Shown piece after piece: positions 1 through 12,952 of a stretch of DNA of 64,000 nt (its first letter is position 1; each line of letters starts with the position of its first letter). Source of the stretch: Taxillus chinensis (Eukaryota; Streptophyta; Magnoliopsida; Santalales; Loranthaceae); assembly GCA_023512835.1 (NCBI GenBank), contig CM042090.1:15488617-15552616 (forward strand). Direction: 5' to 3'. The translations under genes and the position numbers were made by a program. Under the pieces are notes generated by a model. It saw nothing but the letters and a program-made list of their open reading frames with translations. It made no database searches and was not told the origin of the DNA.

Positions 1-2667
1 TATTGGAGTGAAATTTTTATGTTCTATTTTTTATTTATAGAGAATAAAGAGTATTTGAAGTTGCTCAAAGCTAGATATAAGTAAGTATATACTAATTTTT
101 TATTTTTATTATATGTATATAATGGGTTATGTGAGAGTTAAATGTCATTGTCCAAGCTCTTACTTCCTGTAATGTCTATAGTGTGGTTTTTGGGTTTTCT
201 TACACCCTCTTGACGTAAACAAATATCACATCCCTTTGTTTGTCTACGCTTCTCTTGTTCCTTTAAAGCATTTACATTTACATTGATTTTTTTATTTTTT
301 AAATTTTAATTAAAAATAAAAATCCTTAATTTTTTATTCTAAATTTTACTTACCTTTAAAAAAATCTACATTTCATTTCCTATGCTTTCTTTATTCTATT
401 AAAATAATATTCTTATATTTTTTATTTTTTATCTTTTCTGTTTATTACATCAATTCTAAAATATAAATATAAAAAATTATAGATTTTTTTTTCCTGGTAT
501 CAATAGTGAATCATCAAATATAAAAAAACAAAATTCATTCTCTCTGTAAATATTATTTTAGAAATTCAAACGTAAACATGTTTTATAATTTCTTAAAAAA
601 AGTATTCATATATTTTTTAAAACATAAAATTTTAAAAAACCTAATGTAAATGCTATGTCGTTCCTTAGCTTCTTATCGGCGCATATTCAACCGAAGGGTT
701 ATCACCATTCACCACTAATCTACAACCAAGGATAGCATTGCCTCACCGACTCCGCCATTGACGAAGTGAGCTACTTTGGCCGCCCATATGGGAGCCTTGA
801 ATCCCTTTTGCCGTTGGTTTTAATGTTTGAATCCAACTTGAATCGGCTCCAATTTATTTATTCTCTGAGGCTCACTTCAATTCCTCTTAAATATGGTTTA
901 CTGGAGTAGCTTCGATCCAAACCATCAATTACATCATTCGAAGTCCTGGGTGAAAATCGCCAATTTTGAGCGAGTGCTTATTTCATTTGTCAATATTTTG
1001 ATTAATTAAATTTATTGAATAAAAAAGAAGTATTTTAATTGGGTATTTAGGACTACTAATTAGGATCTTGAATCAATTGTACCGTTGATAGAAATCTCAA
1101 GTGAAGAGTTCACCATTAAGTAATTTTGTGAACTATTATGAATTGATTGTGATTAGTCAATTAACAGTTTGAAACTAGTTAAATTGTATTATAGGCCTAA
1201 TTATAAGCTATGAAATATTTAGGAGTTTGCAGAATTTGTTGACAAATGATATCTACTAGCTATTTAAGGTAGGAAATCTTCCAACTCTTTGTTTCGTAAT
1301 TGAAGTGTGAATTTTGATATTTGAAAATATATTAATTTAATTATTCAAAAGTATATATTATTTATTATAATTCTCAAACTCTTTATTCTAGAATAAAGTA
1401 TAGATTTTGTTTGATACTTAAAAAATGCGTTGGGATTATAATCTTCATTTTGTAATTAAATAGAAATTTATGGTATTCAAGATTATGTGTTTCAAAATAT
1501 AATATTTATACTCTTTTGTTTAATGATAAAATGTAAAATTAATATTCAAAAATATATATTCCAATATAAGTTTTTAAACTAATTTGAATTATGATAATGT
1601 GCAATTATCTATTATTAAAAAATATATTTGCTTTTGAATATGATTTGAAGTCTCGATTTAAATGAATTATACCAATAAAAGACTATTTGATATGCGTTTT
1701 AAATTTTTTTGTTTTGATTTTATGATTTGACTATATATTGTAATTAGACTTTAAATTTTGAGTTTTAAAAATAATTTTTATTTGTAATGAAATTTATGCG
1801 TTAAAAATAGTATACATTTTTTTAAAAAGTAAGTCTCATAAAAATTAATAAAAAAAATGACAAGTCTAAATAAGATTAGCACTATGAACATCCCTGTGGA
1901 TCCGTCTCTACCTATGTAGCTAGTTTCTTGTAATTTAAGAATTTACCTATAACAATTATATTTTGTTTTGAAGATTTCCTTTTATGTATATATTTTTAAA
2001 ATGTCATGAAACATACTGACATTAGTTCTGAAAATTACATAATATTGCGTAAAGTTATATAATTGATGGATAACGGGAGGAAGAAAAAAAATTACGATCA
2101 TCTACATAAATTATAATTTTACAATAATTTCATGAGTTGATTGTACATATCAATTTTACTTTTTTAAATGATGATTTATTTGAAATACAAACAAAATTTT
2201 GCATAGATTTATTCATAACTTTAACTTATAATTTAATGATTAATCATTTTATATATTTAATTTATTTATTTGGTAATATATTTTTGGAAACAAAACCTGT
2301 TATTAGATTGATCCTGTTTGCTATATTTTAGGTTGGTTTAGAGGTAGATAGGCGATGCGGCATTTAGATATTATGACATTAGAGTATATTCCTTTGGTTG
2401 GTAGAATTAAATATGTGTGGATGAGTAAAGATAAGTTAATTTATATTTATTCGTGGTTTTATTATACACCATTTAGAAAATTAGTTGCTATCGGAGATTC
2501 GATTATGTTCCGGTAGGGTAAAAACCGAACTAAACCAAAATTAAATTCCTCAAATCCATAGTCCTCATAAATTAACATTAAATCGAATATAATCTAAATC
2601 CTCAAACTAAACAAACTAATTTAAAACCTTAGTTAATGTCTACAAAAGGGTTTTTCGATTAACCAAA
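1..2667. other. AT-rich intergenic DNA, no gene seen
   Basis: Mostly A/T homopolymer-rich DNA with only short chance reading frames; the longest, 64 codons at 2137-2331, has the Phe/Ile/Leu composition of random AT-rich sequence. One stretch, about 655-960, is less AT-rich and contains short codon-like runs, but I could not read a protein family in either strand. It may be an old repeat fragment. Nothing else is recognisable. Confidence 0.6.
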
Positions 2668-3057
2668 TAAGAGCATCCACACACTAGTTTCTTCAAATTC
2701 AAAAATTTAGACAAAGTTTTAAATTTTGAAAAAAAAAATACCCTCAGGTACTTCAAACTCTAAAATTTAAAAAATAAAAATAAAAATTAAATAGAGAATC
2801 TCCATATTTAGAGGATTACTATTTATCCTCCAAATATTTTTTTAACATATTTATTATTATATGTGTATTTTTAATTAGTTATAATAAATAGATAAGATTG
2901 AAAAAAAGATTAAATATAAAATAATAAATTATAATTTATTATATAGAGAGATAGAGATGGAAGACCTGATGCATGTAATTTTTAAAAATCTTTAAATTTA
3001 TACTGTACATCTATTAAAATAGGAATAAAGAAGATAGAATTGATGTAAATGCTCTAA
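2668..3057. mobile_element. Harbinger/Tourist-type MITE with TAA target duplication
   Basis: The element itself is 2671-3054 (384 bp). It is bounded by TAA on both sides (2668-2670 and 3055-3057), the three-base duplication typical of PIF/Harbinger insertions. The ends are imperfect inverted repeats: the left end starts GAGCATCCACAC and the reverse complement of the right end starts GAGCATTTACATC. The interior is AT-rich and has no coding capacity, so it would depend on a transposase encoded elsewhere. The family assignment follows from target duplication, terminal sequence and size together; no database search was possible. Confidence 0.65.
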
Positions 3058-5870
3058 GGAATATCTAAAATATGAATTAGCTAATTAAATGTTATGTCTT
3101 ACTCTTACTCTAGTTCTAAGTTCAAGTTTCCTAAAATTATTGTATAGTATAATACATAAAATTATATAAATTTGATTTTTTAAACTTATATATCAAAACA
3201 ATATATTTTTAATATAAAATATCAAAGTAATATAATTTTTATGAAGTGCATCATACAATAATTTTAAATGTTCCTAATTCTTTAGTTTACATATAAAACA
3301 TTAAAAACTAAATTGTGAGTCTAAAAAGGTTCAAAAATATTTTCAAATATAAGTTTATAATTAAATATTTAAAATGCAATAAAATAGGTAGAAATCCAAT
3401 TAAAAGTTGGCCAAAAATCTTTTGTTTTTCAAATAAAACTGCTTTTTAGAAACCTATAAAACCTCGTTTGATATGTGCATGTACCCATAAGTTATAAAAT
3501 AAACACACTGAAAATCTCAATTAAACAAACAAGTTTTCTCAATATTACAATCAAATAATCGTCATAAATGTTCCAAACTGAAACTATTACTAGGAAAGCA
3601 AATGGGTTAGAATATTTACATGTGACTATGCAATTGAGCCACTTGATCAAATTGTTGAGTCAAATGTCAACAATTTTTTACCTCCAGTTCAACAAAGGCC
3701 TCTATGAATGATTGAATGTAAATAGTAATAATCCAATTTAGTTACTTACTGTAGCAATCAGTAAATAAAAATAGTAATAAAAAATCAGTAGATATATGTG
3801 TTTTTATCGAATATTCTAAATGAACAATGCCGTATTAATATTTAAATGTGTAAAATTAAAATGCAGAGCGTGATGTGTGTGCTTTTAAAAGTTAGTTGCT
3901 AAAATAGATAAAAATAATTTGTTTTTGCCAAACTAATCAAATATTAGTTGAATCCGATGAGAATGCTTTTATGGGTATCATTAAATCCAAACTCAAACCT
4001 ATCAAGTTTTGATGAGTCGATGAGTTTTATTACTTATATTAATTAATATATTTAAGAATTATTTTTAAATAAATATAATATTTTAATTTATAAAAAAATC
4101 ATTAAAATAATATTTTTAAATACAAAATGAAGTATTTAAATTATTTATTTAAATAAATATTAATCTTTAAAATGTAAAAACCACATAAATTACACCATAA
4201 AAAACGTCATAATTAAAAGATATTAAAGAATTCATTAATCATATAGAAACGTTAAAAATTGAAAATTACAAATATTAAAATATATGCATATATAACTCAC
4301 ATCAATAGAACATTTTTTTTTATGACAAGTAATAATAAAATGCAATAAAATTCAAAATGGATCGGGTATTCAGGTCAAGTACTTCCAAACGAGACCCCAG
4401 ATCAAATTTGTAGGTTCAGGTTTTACCCTTGCCTACTGACCCAGATTAATAAAAATTCTAACCACTGCGGCATCCTATCTAAAAAAAGCTAACATCCAAA
4501 ATTAAGAATTTTAAGCCCTTTTCACAAATAAGCTTTTAAACAACTGTACAAGCATTCATCAACCGCTAAAACACTTCTTAAAACAGAATTAATTCTAATA
4601 ATAAATGTTATATAAAAGTATAACTTCATCCAAGAAAAGTAGAAAACGTATTTAAAAAGTAATTATTTTTGTTCCGTAAAAATCAGGATATGATTTATTG
4701 TTTTTTTTACAAACTCACGCTTTACAAATTTCATACAAGTTGAATATTTAAGTAAGTTTTTTTTCGAAAATTAAAAGTGCTATTATGAATAAAGCTCCCG
4801 AATTTAAATAATGTAATGAGATTATATAAAAGTTTTTTAGAGGGTAGAATTTGAAGGCTCGTGACCATATATAATTGGGGGCTTGGTTTAAATCAATTGA
4901 ATATTACAGATTAATTTAGAATTGGGAGTGAAATATTTAAAACTATGAGAAATAAATATTCAACGAATCCCATGCTCCTAGTCTGCTACCATCCTATAAA
5001 ATAATTTACAAAAACTATATATATATATATAATATTAAAAGGGCGTTACATAACTACCATAAGTGTGCATGATTTGGCGCGGGGTGCTTGGTTATTTTGA
5101 TTTTTGTGCACCTAATGATATATTGTGAATGCTCCCACATGTAAGTCGGTCTGATGATTTGTGCATTTAATGACCCATTCATTGGATGGGCCCCATACTT
5201 TTCCCCCCATTATGCGCTGGCTGCCCGATCTCCATCCGCCCTTTCCCCTTCCCAATAATTGAGGGTTTTTTTTAAGAGCTTATTTATTATCTTTGTGTGT
5301 GTGTGTGTGTGTGTGGGGTATAAATATTTTAAAGTATTTCTTATTTTATACGTAGAAGTTTACAACTCTGTCTCGTATTTCCTTCCGTACCCTCGCGTCT
5401 ATCACTCTCCCGGTGGACAGGATAATACGTCCATCCTCAATTTTACACCTTTTAAGTGGACACGTTTGCAACAAAATAAGGTTAATAATAAGTTAATGTT
5501 TTTTAAATACATGTACACATACACGCACTTTCTTTAAAACAATTCATATGTTATTCAACTTTATATTCCCATATTTGTAATTATGCATATTCACAAATTA
5601 TGGTTGGGTACATATAGGTTCGTGGGTGTTTGTTGATGAAATTTGTTTCCCATTAAATTGTCTCAACAAATTATTGTACTGAGAAGGTCATATTTTTATT
5701 TTTATTAATATTACACTTTACTTGAATTGTCAATGACCAATTTGAAACCCTCACCAACTATAACTTAATTTAGTTTCACCAAATCTTACTTTCTATTGGT
5801 TGAGTGAGATAAAACTAAATACTTTCAACGCTCATAGAGACCTCCCTCTTTGTTTTCTTAATTCATCCCC
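3058..5870. other. AT-rich intergenic DNA with a GT microsatellite
   Basis: No gene is visible. A (GT)n microsatellite lies at about 5294-5315. A moderately GC-richer patch at 5075-5250, with a CCCC-rich run, precedes it and could be a promoter-like or repeat relic. The 92-codon frame at 5259-5537 runs through the microsatellite and looks fortuitous. Confidence 0.55.
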
Positions 5871-6300
5871 CTTTGCTTTCGGACTTGAATTCGCTGGTGA
5901 GCAACGTCAGCACACCACCGTGGTGAGCTGATTTATTTCGGACTTTGTCGATATTTGTTTTAAAAATTAACCGTTAGATTGAATGTTCATATAATATATA
6001 TCATGCCTGTAAAATTTAAAAGCGATCTAACGGTTAATTTTTATACAAATTTAATTAGAAAAAATATGAAGATAAATAAATAAATTATAATTTACTAAAA
6101 TTCAGATTTTTTCTAATTAAATTTACACAAACATTAACCGTTAGATCGCCTTTAAATTTTACAGGCATGATATATATTACATGAGCATTCAATCTAACGG
6201 TTAATTTTTAAAATAAATATCGACAAAATCCAAAATAAGTTAGCTCACCACGGTGGTGAGCTGACATTGCTCACTAGCGAATCCAAGTCCCTCTGCTTTC
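5871..6300. mobile_element. Mutator-type (MULE) MITE, near-perfect long inverted repeat
   Basis: The element 5881-6290 (410 bp) is an almost complete palindrome. The left arm runs from 5881 to about 6060 and the right arm from about 6112 to 6290; they pair with few mismatches from their first bases, GGACTTGAATTCGCTGGTGA against GGACTTGGATTCGCTAGTGA in the reverse complement. Flanking it are CTTTGCTTTC (5871-5880) and CTCTGCTTTC (6291-6300), a 9-10 bp target duplication with one mismatch. Long terminal inverted repeats plus a 9-10 bp duplication are the hallmark of Mutator-like elements. The arms share the motif TTAACCGTTAGATTG and a shorter internal palindrome around CCACCGTGGTGAGCT. There is no coding capacity. 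The low arm divergence suggests a fairly recent insertion. Confidence 0.8.
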
Positions 6301-7833
6301 TTAAAATGCAACTCATAAATCCCAAAAATTGTTTTCACATCATTAATATTCACAAGTTAAATTTATGTAAACTTTTATGTACAATCAAATATACTCAGGT
6401 CGAATGTGTCATTCTATCATTTGATTTGGATGTGTATTTTATTTAAACCTTACATATATATTTTATTTGTATGGTAGTTTAGTTAGAGTTATATTATTTG
6501 AAAGTTTTTAATTGCAAATTATTTCCTTACTTCATATGAATTCACTATAAATAAAGGATAATTAAGATCACTGTCTATCATTATTCATGTAAGGGAATTT
6601 AAGTAAGTAGGAATTAACTATTAATTATGTCTTATTTGTAATTTTTCCAAGCTATAGTCAAAGTGCCCACCTTAAGTTTTTAATCGGTTTTTTCTTTGAA
6701 ATGATGAACTTTGGTGATTCTGCGTGATGATCTCATCCATAGATTTATGCATTTCATTAGGAGCCTATGTTCTATGTCAATTATGGGTTAGCCCTTGAAT
6801 TAGAACCACTTGTAACTTTTATACGTAATTTTGTTTTTAAAGGTGTTTGATTTGAGAGGTTGAGTTTACAGTACTCATAAATTAAATGATATGTTTTATT
6901 CATAACTCTATAATATTAAATTTGACTATATAATGAAAAAGTTCTTAGCCACCCTTCATTTCTTATTATGCTAGTATCATATTACTAGGCATTACCTTAT
7001 GATATGATACAAATAATAGGTACTCACTAGTGGCATCACCTTTTTATTTACATTATGAAGCATTGAATTTTTATTATTGTAATTATGGGTTCCATTTTAT
7101 AGTTAGTTTTGTAATCAATGAGTTCACGTATATTACGTTACAAAAAAATTAATTTTTAATCATCGACTATAACTCAACGTATAAAATTATTAGGTGACAA
7201 ATCAAGTTCTCCTAACCAATTAGCTACCACTAGGTAATACATAGTATTATCACTTGACAATATGTATTCATTAGGTGATAGTCACTCATCTTTGGGTGAA
7301 ATGAAGTTATACCTAGCTAATACTATTATTTTAACATGATTTATGATAATATGAATTTATTTATTATTTTTAAATTAAATGTTAATATGTTATTATATTA
7401 TATTTGTTTGTAGTTGTATTTATAAATTATTTATTTTTAAAATTTCCCTATTTGATTTTCAATTAGATAAAATAAAAACAAATTTTTATTTGATAATTAA
7501 TTATTTTATTTGAAATATTATTTTATAATTAAAAATCATATTCTGTACCAAAACATCAAACATAATTTTATAAAACAAATGTGATTTTTGTCATGTAAAC
7601 CAAACATATTTTTTGGGAAAAAACCTTTTAAAATTCAATTTTAAAAAATAACTTTTAAAAGCTATATCACCCGCAAACATATACATATATATATATATAT
7701 AAACATATATGTATGTATACTATTGATAGTATATATATACATATTTATTTAATATATATGTTGTATATATCATATGCATTGTATATATACCATGTGTATA
7801 ATAATGTATTGTATTCATGTGAATTCCTAAATG

Positions 7834-7838
<5 letters not shown>

Positions 7839-7884
<46 letters not shown>
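7839..7884. repeat. (TA)n microsatellite
   Basis: An uninterrupted TA dinucleotide tract of about 46 bp, preceded from 7680 by shorter TATA-rich and ATAT/GTAT-rich runs. Confidence 0.95.
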
Positions 7885-7888
<4 letters not shown>

Positions 7889-8544
7889 TTTAGTATTAAT
7901 ATTCGTATATATTTCATATCATGTTTAAACTTTATAGGGTTCCAAAATACAAAAAAACTAGGTAGTAAAATGTGTTTATATACCAAAGTAAAACATGTAT
8001 GAGAACCTTATTAAAAAGTTGATAAATTTGAAATTATAATGCGGATAATATTGTGTAAAGATGTGAGAATGTTAATACTGACAATTAATAATAAAAATCT
8101 AATTCAAAATAATGTTAATAATAAATAATTTAATATTACATAACGGAACCCTATTAGGTATGATTAAGTTTCATCTAGTAAATTTTATTTCGGTGGGTGA
8201 AATTACTTTTATTTGGTTTTCCCTAGTGATATCATTAGGTAATCTCATAGTGGTACCGTTACGTAATAACTTTACATATTAATAATGATAGTATTATCTA
8301 GCACATTACTGTTGGATAGAGCTTTTTTTTTCTCGTGGTGATATACTTTAAATTGAGGGTTTCTCTCTTTAATGTTTTATTTTTTATTCTTACTACTTAG
8401 CATATGTATCTCTTTTTATTTTATTTACGGAATGATTCTTAATGTTTATCTAGTATTTTTTGATACACCATCCATTAATTATTGTTATGGCTATTAGAAA
8501 TTTGGCAAATGACTTTCCTATGAGGATTTGACCTCGATTTATTT

Positions 8545-8623
8545 ACTTCTTAAGCATTTTCCTGTTTGTTATGAAGTTATTTCTTAAGCATTTTCCTGTT
8601 CGTTACTTCTTAAGTATTTTTTC
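8545..8623. repeat. Short tandem repeat, ~36-bp unit
   Basis: The segment CTTCTTAAGCATTTTCCTGT is repeated with a spacing of about 36 bp, and a third partial copy (CTTCTTAAGTATTTT) follows. It looks like local slippage or duplication with no coding content. Confidence 0.7.
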
Positions 8624-9214
8624 GATACACCATCCATCTTTACTTTTATACACTTTATACATGAAGTTATGAAGTGAGAGATAACTAAGTACAAATCATA
8701 TATGATTTTAAGTTATAATAACATGTGTGATGACTACCTAGCATATTATGTAAAAAGTGTAGGGTAATAGTCCGATTGTTAAAGATGCCATATTTAGCCA
8801 CTAAGTAGATCAAAAGGGGCATGTACTGGCCATTGGATAGAGAAAGGTGTCTTCTGATTCTATAACAACTTAATGAGCTATTATTTGACCATAATTGACT
8901 TTTACTCTTTGCTTGATAAAATATAGAAAATGAATAGAAAAAAAGAGTAAAAATAGGTGAAAAGAAAAACATGTAGAAAAAAAGGTATATTTTTTTTTCA
9001 TAATGTGATTGATTAATATAAAAAATAGGTAGAAAATAATTTATATGTTTTCTTACCCTATACTATTTATTTACCGTGTATTACTGTGACTTATCTATTC
9101 ATTTTCATGTCATTTTGATATGTAAACTGTGCACAAATGTCAATGGCATTTTCTCATTTTTTCATACTAACTATTAGGAGATAAAATTCAATAGCTTTTT
9201 ATTCTCATCTTCCA

Positions 9215-9305
9215 ATTTTTTTTTTATAGAATTTCTCTACCTACCAAGCAAAGCAGAGAGTTAGTGATCCAAGAGTCTAACCCGTGAACTTAAAACTATC
9301 ACATT
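9215..9305 (-). mobile_element. Degenerate tRNA-related SINE-like fragment
   Basis: Read on the - strand, the segment contains GTTCACGGGTTAGACTC, which resembles a tRNA-type box B, and then runs to an A-rich tail (a T run on the + strand at about 9217-9228). The box-B region resembles the one in the tubby-gene intron at 32529-32548. I cannot define both ends or target duplications, so this is a tentative SINE relic. Confidence 0.35.
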
Positions 9306-9524
9306 ACTTAATAAAATATATTTAATGATATAGAAAAGGCGTGAAGTGTCTTAATAATTATGTATGGCTTAGTTTTTCATTACAATGATAAATGTTTCGA
9401 AAATGCATAGAATTAAACTTGAAAAAACAATACATTAACATGTAATAAATAAGACATTAAACAACTTTTTAAGAAATACATTATTCAAACACTGAGATTA
9501 CTATTATTGTAGGCAATGTTAGGA

Positions 9525-9835
9525 TAGGGCCAAGGCGCAAGTCCGCTATCATGTCACAATATTGTCCACTTTGGGCTCGTCATATTGGCCCACACGGCTT
9601 TAAAACGCGTTGTAACATTTCTAGGCTTGCTCCACCTTATAAACCTCTTGGCCTTCCCCAAATCTATCCATGTGGGACAATACTTTCCAACAGACAGTTG
9701 GTGAATTTAGACCAAGTATTCGCCTTGTCCTCGAGAGCCATCTACCTGAAGAAAATTGGCATAGCAAGACCTCACACAACATCTGTTAATAACGTCCTAC
9801 ACATTAACGTTAGTTAGGCTGGACAGCGTCAAGGT
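9525..9835. repeat. GC-richer dispersed-repeat relic
   Basis: An island of clearly higher GC in AT-rich surroundings. It contains CAATATTGTCCACTTTGGGC and CACGGCTTTAAAACGCGTTG, sequences that I associate with a dispersed repeat common in eudicot genomes. The 88-codon + frame (9551-9817) starts inside it and has no domain. I cannot see terminal repeats, so the repeat class stays open. Confidence 0.4.
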
Positions 9836-11729
9836 GGGATATGCTTCCTCAATGTTTTTTTTTTTTAAGTTTTTTCTCTTTTGTTTAAAATTTTATTGTT
9901 TACCATCAACATTGTTAAAATTAATGTTATCATTTTCTCATGATCCGAAATTCTAACTTCTTAAAACAAAAATGCACGACAATAATACTTTTAACATTAA
10001 TGTTAAAATTAATATTATCATTCTTTCTTATGATATGTATGTTTTTTTTGTAACTTTCGAGTCTTTAATATATAAATCTCTCTAGATGTGTAATACAATA
10101 TTTTTAATGAATACATACATATTGGTTTTATATTTTATAATATTTAATATGAGAATTGTAAATATGTAATCCCTCCAGCATAATGCATATAATTCAAACG
10201 ACATATATTTTTTAATAAATTAAAATTACATCATTTTAGTTATTTTAAAAAAAAGTAATTAATACGCACAGGCCAAAAATGTTATTCTAATTCAATATTT
10301 AGATGCGGTTATATTTTCAATATTTTAAAAAAAACATATATTTAAAAGCCACCTTGGCGCTAAATGGTGTCCCAATTACCATATATGCTCCACCTAATTA
10401 ACCAACCGATCTTGCACCATGATAATGTACCTTCAAATACTATAGGCAGATTATTCGGATAAATTTACACACGATATTTATTATATGAAATTATTAATAG
10501 CTTACGTGGATATTTGCAAAAAATAAAAATAAAAATAATGTTACAGAGTGTTCGGCAATAAAAAAACAAAAGGCATCTATCCATACGGACCATACCGAAT
10601 GGTAGGAGACGTGAGCAACTGTCACACACAGTAAGAGGCGTGTACAAATATTACACTCATGACATGTAAGGATTCATTTCTATGTTTCACGTTACCATTG
10701 TTCAAAATCACAACCTATATATATATACTTATATCTCTGATCATACGTCTTATATATGTAAATATTGCTTAACCAAATTTAACGTACCTTTCTCTTAACA
10801 AGAGTCCAATACACTACTTAACGCCTGAAAAGAAAAAAAACCCAATTAGCTAGTTACTATAGGCACTGCATGTGCTCGTGTGATTCTTAATTTAGTGTAT
10901 ATATGCAAAGTTAGATGTAAAAAGTGAAGGGGGAAAAAAATTTCATCCCAAAATAGATAGATGTAGACATGATAAACCACACTTATTTATTATTGGGTGC
11001 CTTAACCTTTAACCACCAAACCAATTTGCTTGGGAAAATAGTGTGGTCACATAAAAACTTTAATTTAAAATTTAATAGGGTAGGTTTCAAAACCCAACTG
11101 AAATTTGTCACTATTTATTTCGATTCATAAATGGCTTTGCCTAATAACATGCCCTACATATTCCCCACCCCCCCGTTTCAATAATTCAATGGATCCCACT
11201 TACCAATTTCCTATCAAGATTATCTTGTGGTGATAATTGCCGTAATACGTTAAGAGGCGTTGTCAAATTGCGCGGGTCGACATTACGCCACTATTCGGCC
11301 TTACGTGGTTGCATCAACGCCACGACACCCCGCAAATCAAAGTCCCAGAAATATTTATGGTGCCCCAAATGTTTATTATCCCACCCATGAATAAATTTGA
11401 ATAAATAAAATAAAATAAGGCTGTATTGTTTGCTTTTTTTTTTTTCCCCTTTTTAAATAAAATAAATTAATATTATTTTCATCTGGTAGGTAGATGCCTG
11501 TATTCAAGTTGGATTTTTAATACTAGGTTAGACTTAGTTATATATTAATATCTAGGCTTTCATTAATTAACTGGTAATGAGGCGCTTCTTCATAACTGTA
11601 ACTTGCTTAATAATTTTTTCCCCCCGGTAAGTTAGCCTTTTTTTTTTAGAACAAAAAAAGAAGGAAAAGACTTGTCAGTGATAAGGTAGTATACGTAAAT
11701 ACAAAAACAAGCATTGAATATTTGTATTT

Positions 11730-11769
<40 letters not shown>

Positions 11770-12200
11770 GTATTAAGACGTGATTTATTCGGAATTTGTC
11801 TTTGAGGTCGAGTCATTTTCTCTAAATTGGATGCTTCATGTGGGTTACCTAGATTTTGGATGTATATATATACATATTATCTCAAAATAAAATAACTACT
11901 GTTTTTATATTAATAATAAGTTAACCCCCTATGGATTTGTATTCTATACGTTATGAGTTTGATGTTTTTTTTTTTTTGTAAAAAATATACAACTAAATAA
12001 CGGAAAAAGGGTACAAAGAATGAATAAATAAACAAATCCTATGAAGGTCTACTACGTACTCTTTACACTTTCTACTAATCATTTATTTATTTAGAACTTA
12101 GAAGAGAAATAAATAAAAAGACTTCCTAATATTTACACAAAACTAACCCCTCATTATGATGATCAGCCGATCCATTAAATTACACTTAGAAAATAGGAGG
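9836..12200. other. Intergenic DNA upstream of the trihelix gene
   Basis: No gene seen. It contains a (GT)n(AT)n microsatellite at 11728-11769 and a GC-richer patch at about 11150-11390, which may be distal regulatory sequence or a repeat relic. Several poly-T/poly-A runs are present. The 60-codon - strand frame at 10465-10647 is unconvincing. Confidence 0.5.
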
Positions 12201-12952
12201 GAGGGGGTTTGTAGTTGTGGTGTGGCTCCAATCCATGATTAAAAGTAAAAGGTCAATGAATTCATGTGATGGGCAAAAGAGTAAATAAATGTGGATATCC
12301 CCAAAAACATAAACACTTACACCACCACCCCTCTCCATGTGTGCTCCAAACGGCCACTGAAATCCAAAACCACCCCCCTAAAAGCAAAGGGGGTGGTGGT
12401 GACCTTCATCTATCTACATGGGCCGGCTTTTAACTATATATAGCTGGACAGACAAACCAACTTATTTATCTCCATCGTCGCTATCTGCAGCAGCTGTTGC
12501 CGCTGCTGATGGGTTTCTTTTTTTTTTTTTTTTTTAATTTTAATTTTTTAAATTTTTAAAAAATAATAATAATACAACAATACAAACCCATATATAATAT
12601 ATTAGTTTAATAGTTTTTTTAATAATAAAAAAAATGAATTTTTATTATGACTGTGAGTGTATGTGAGTGACCCATCTGGCGTTGTTCCTTTTCCATTCAT
12701 CTAAAAAAGAAAAGAGAGCCTGAAGATTCCACAGCTAAACAAAACAAATAAATAAATGAATAAATAAAAATAAATTTGCTGAGATTGACAGGCAGATCCC
12801 ACCCAAATAAATTAATAATTTCACCTCACACCCATCTTCATAAAACCCTCTGGAAATTCACCTCCTCCTCTCGTATATTTCTTTTCTTTCAGCAGTAATT
12901 GTCCGTCCCGTCCGTCCACCGACCCTCCACTTTCTCCATCCAACCCAACCCC
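12201..12952 (+). promoter_or_regulatory. Promoter and 5' leader of the trihelix gene
   Basis: A TATA-like CTATATATAG sits at 12434-12443, which would place a transcription start near 12465-12475 and give a leader of roughly 480 bases before the ATG at 12953. The leader includes a long T run (about 12509-12534) and a pyrimidine-rich stretch just before the start codon (12860-12892). The position is inferred from motif and distance only; other TATA-like sequences in this AT-rich DNA cannot be excluded. Confidence 0.4.

Larger units (their letters stand above)
6301..9214. other. AT-rich intergenic DNA, no gene seen
   Basis: No coding structure. It holds a (TA)n tract (7839-7884) and a short tandem repeat (8545-8623), listed separately. 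The two overlapping frames at 7713-7986 on opposite strands are translations of the TA repeat. A 95-codon frame at 8685-8972 (- strand) has no recognisable domain. Confidence 0.55.

Noticed and set aside
7713..7986. Overlapping frames on both strands at the TA microsatellite
   Set aside because: They encode Tyr-Ile repeats from the (TA)n tract.
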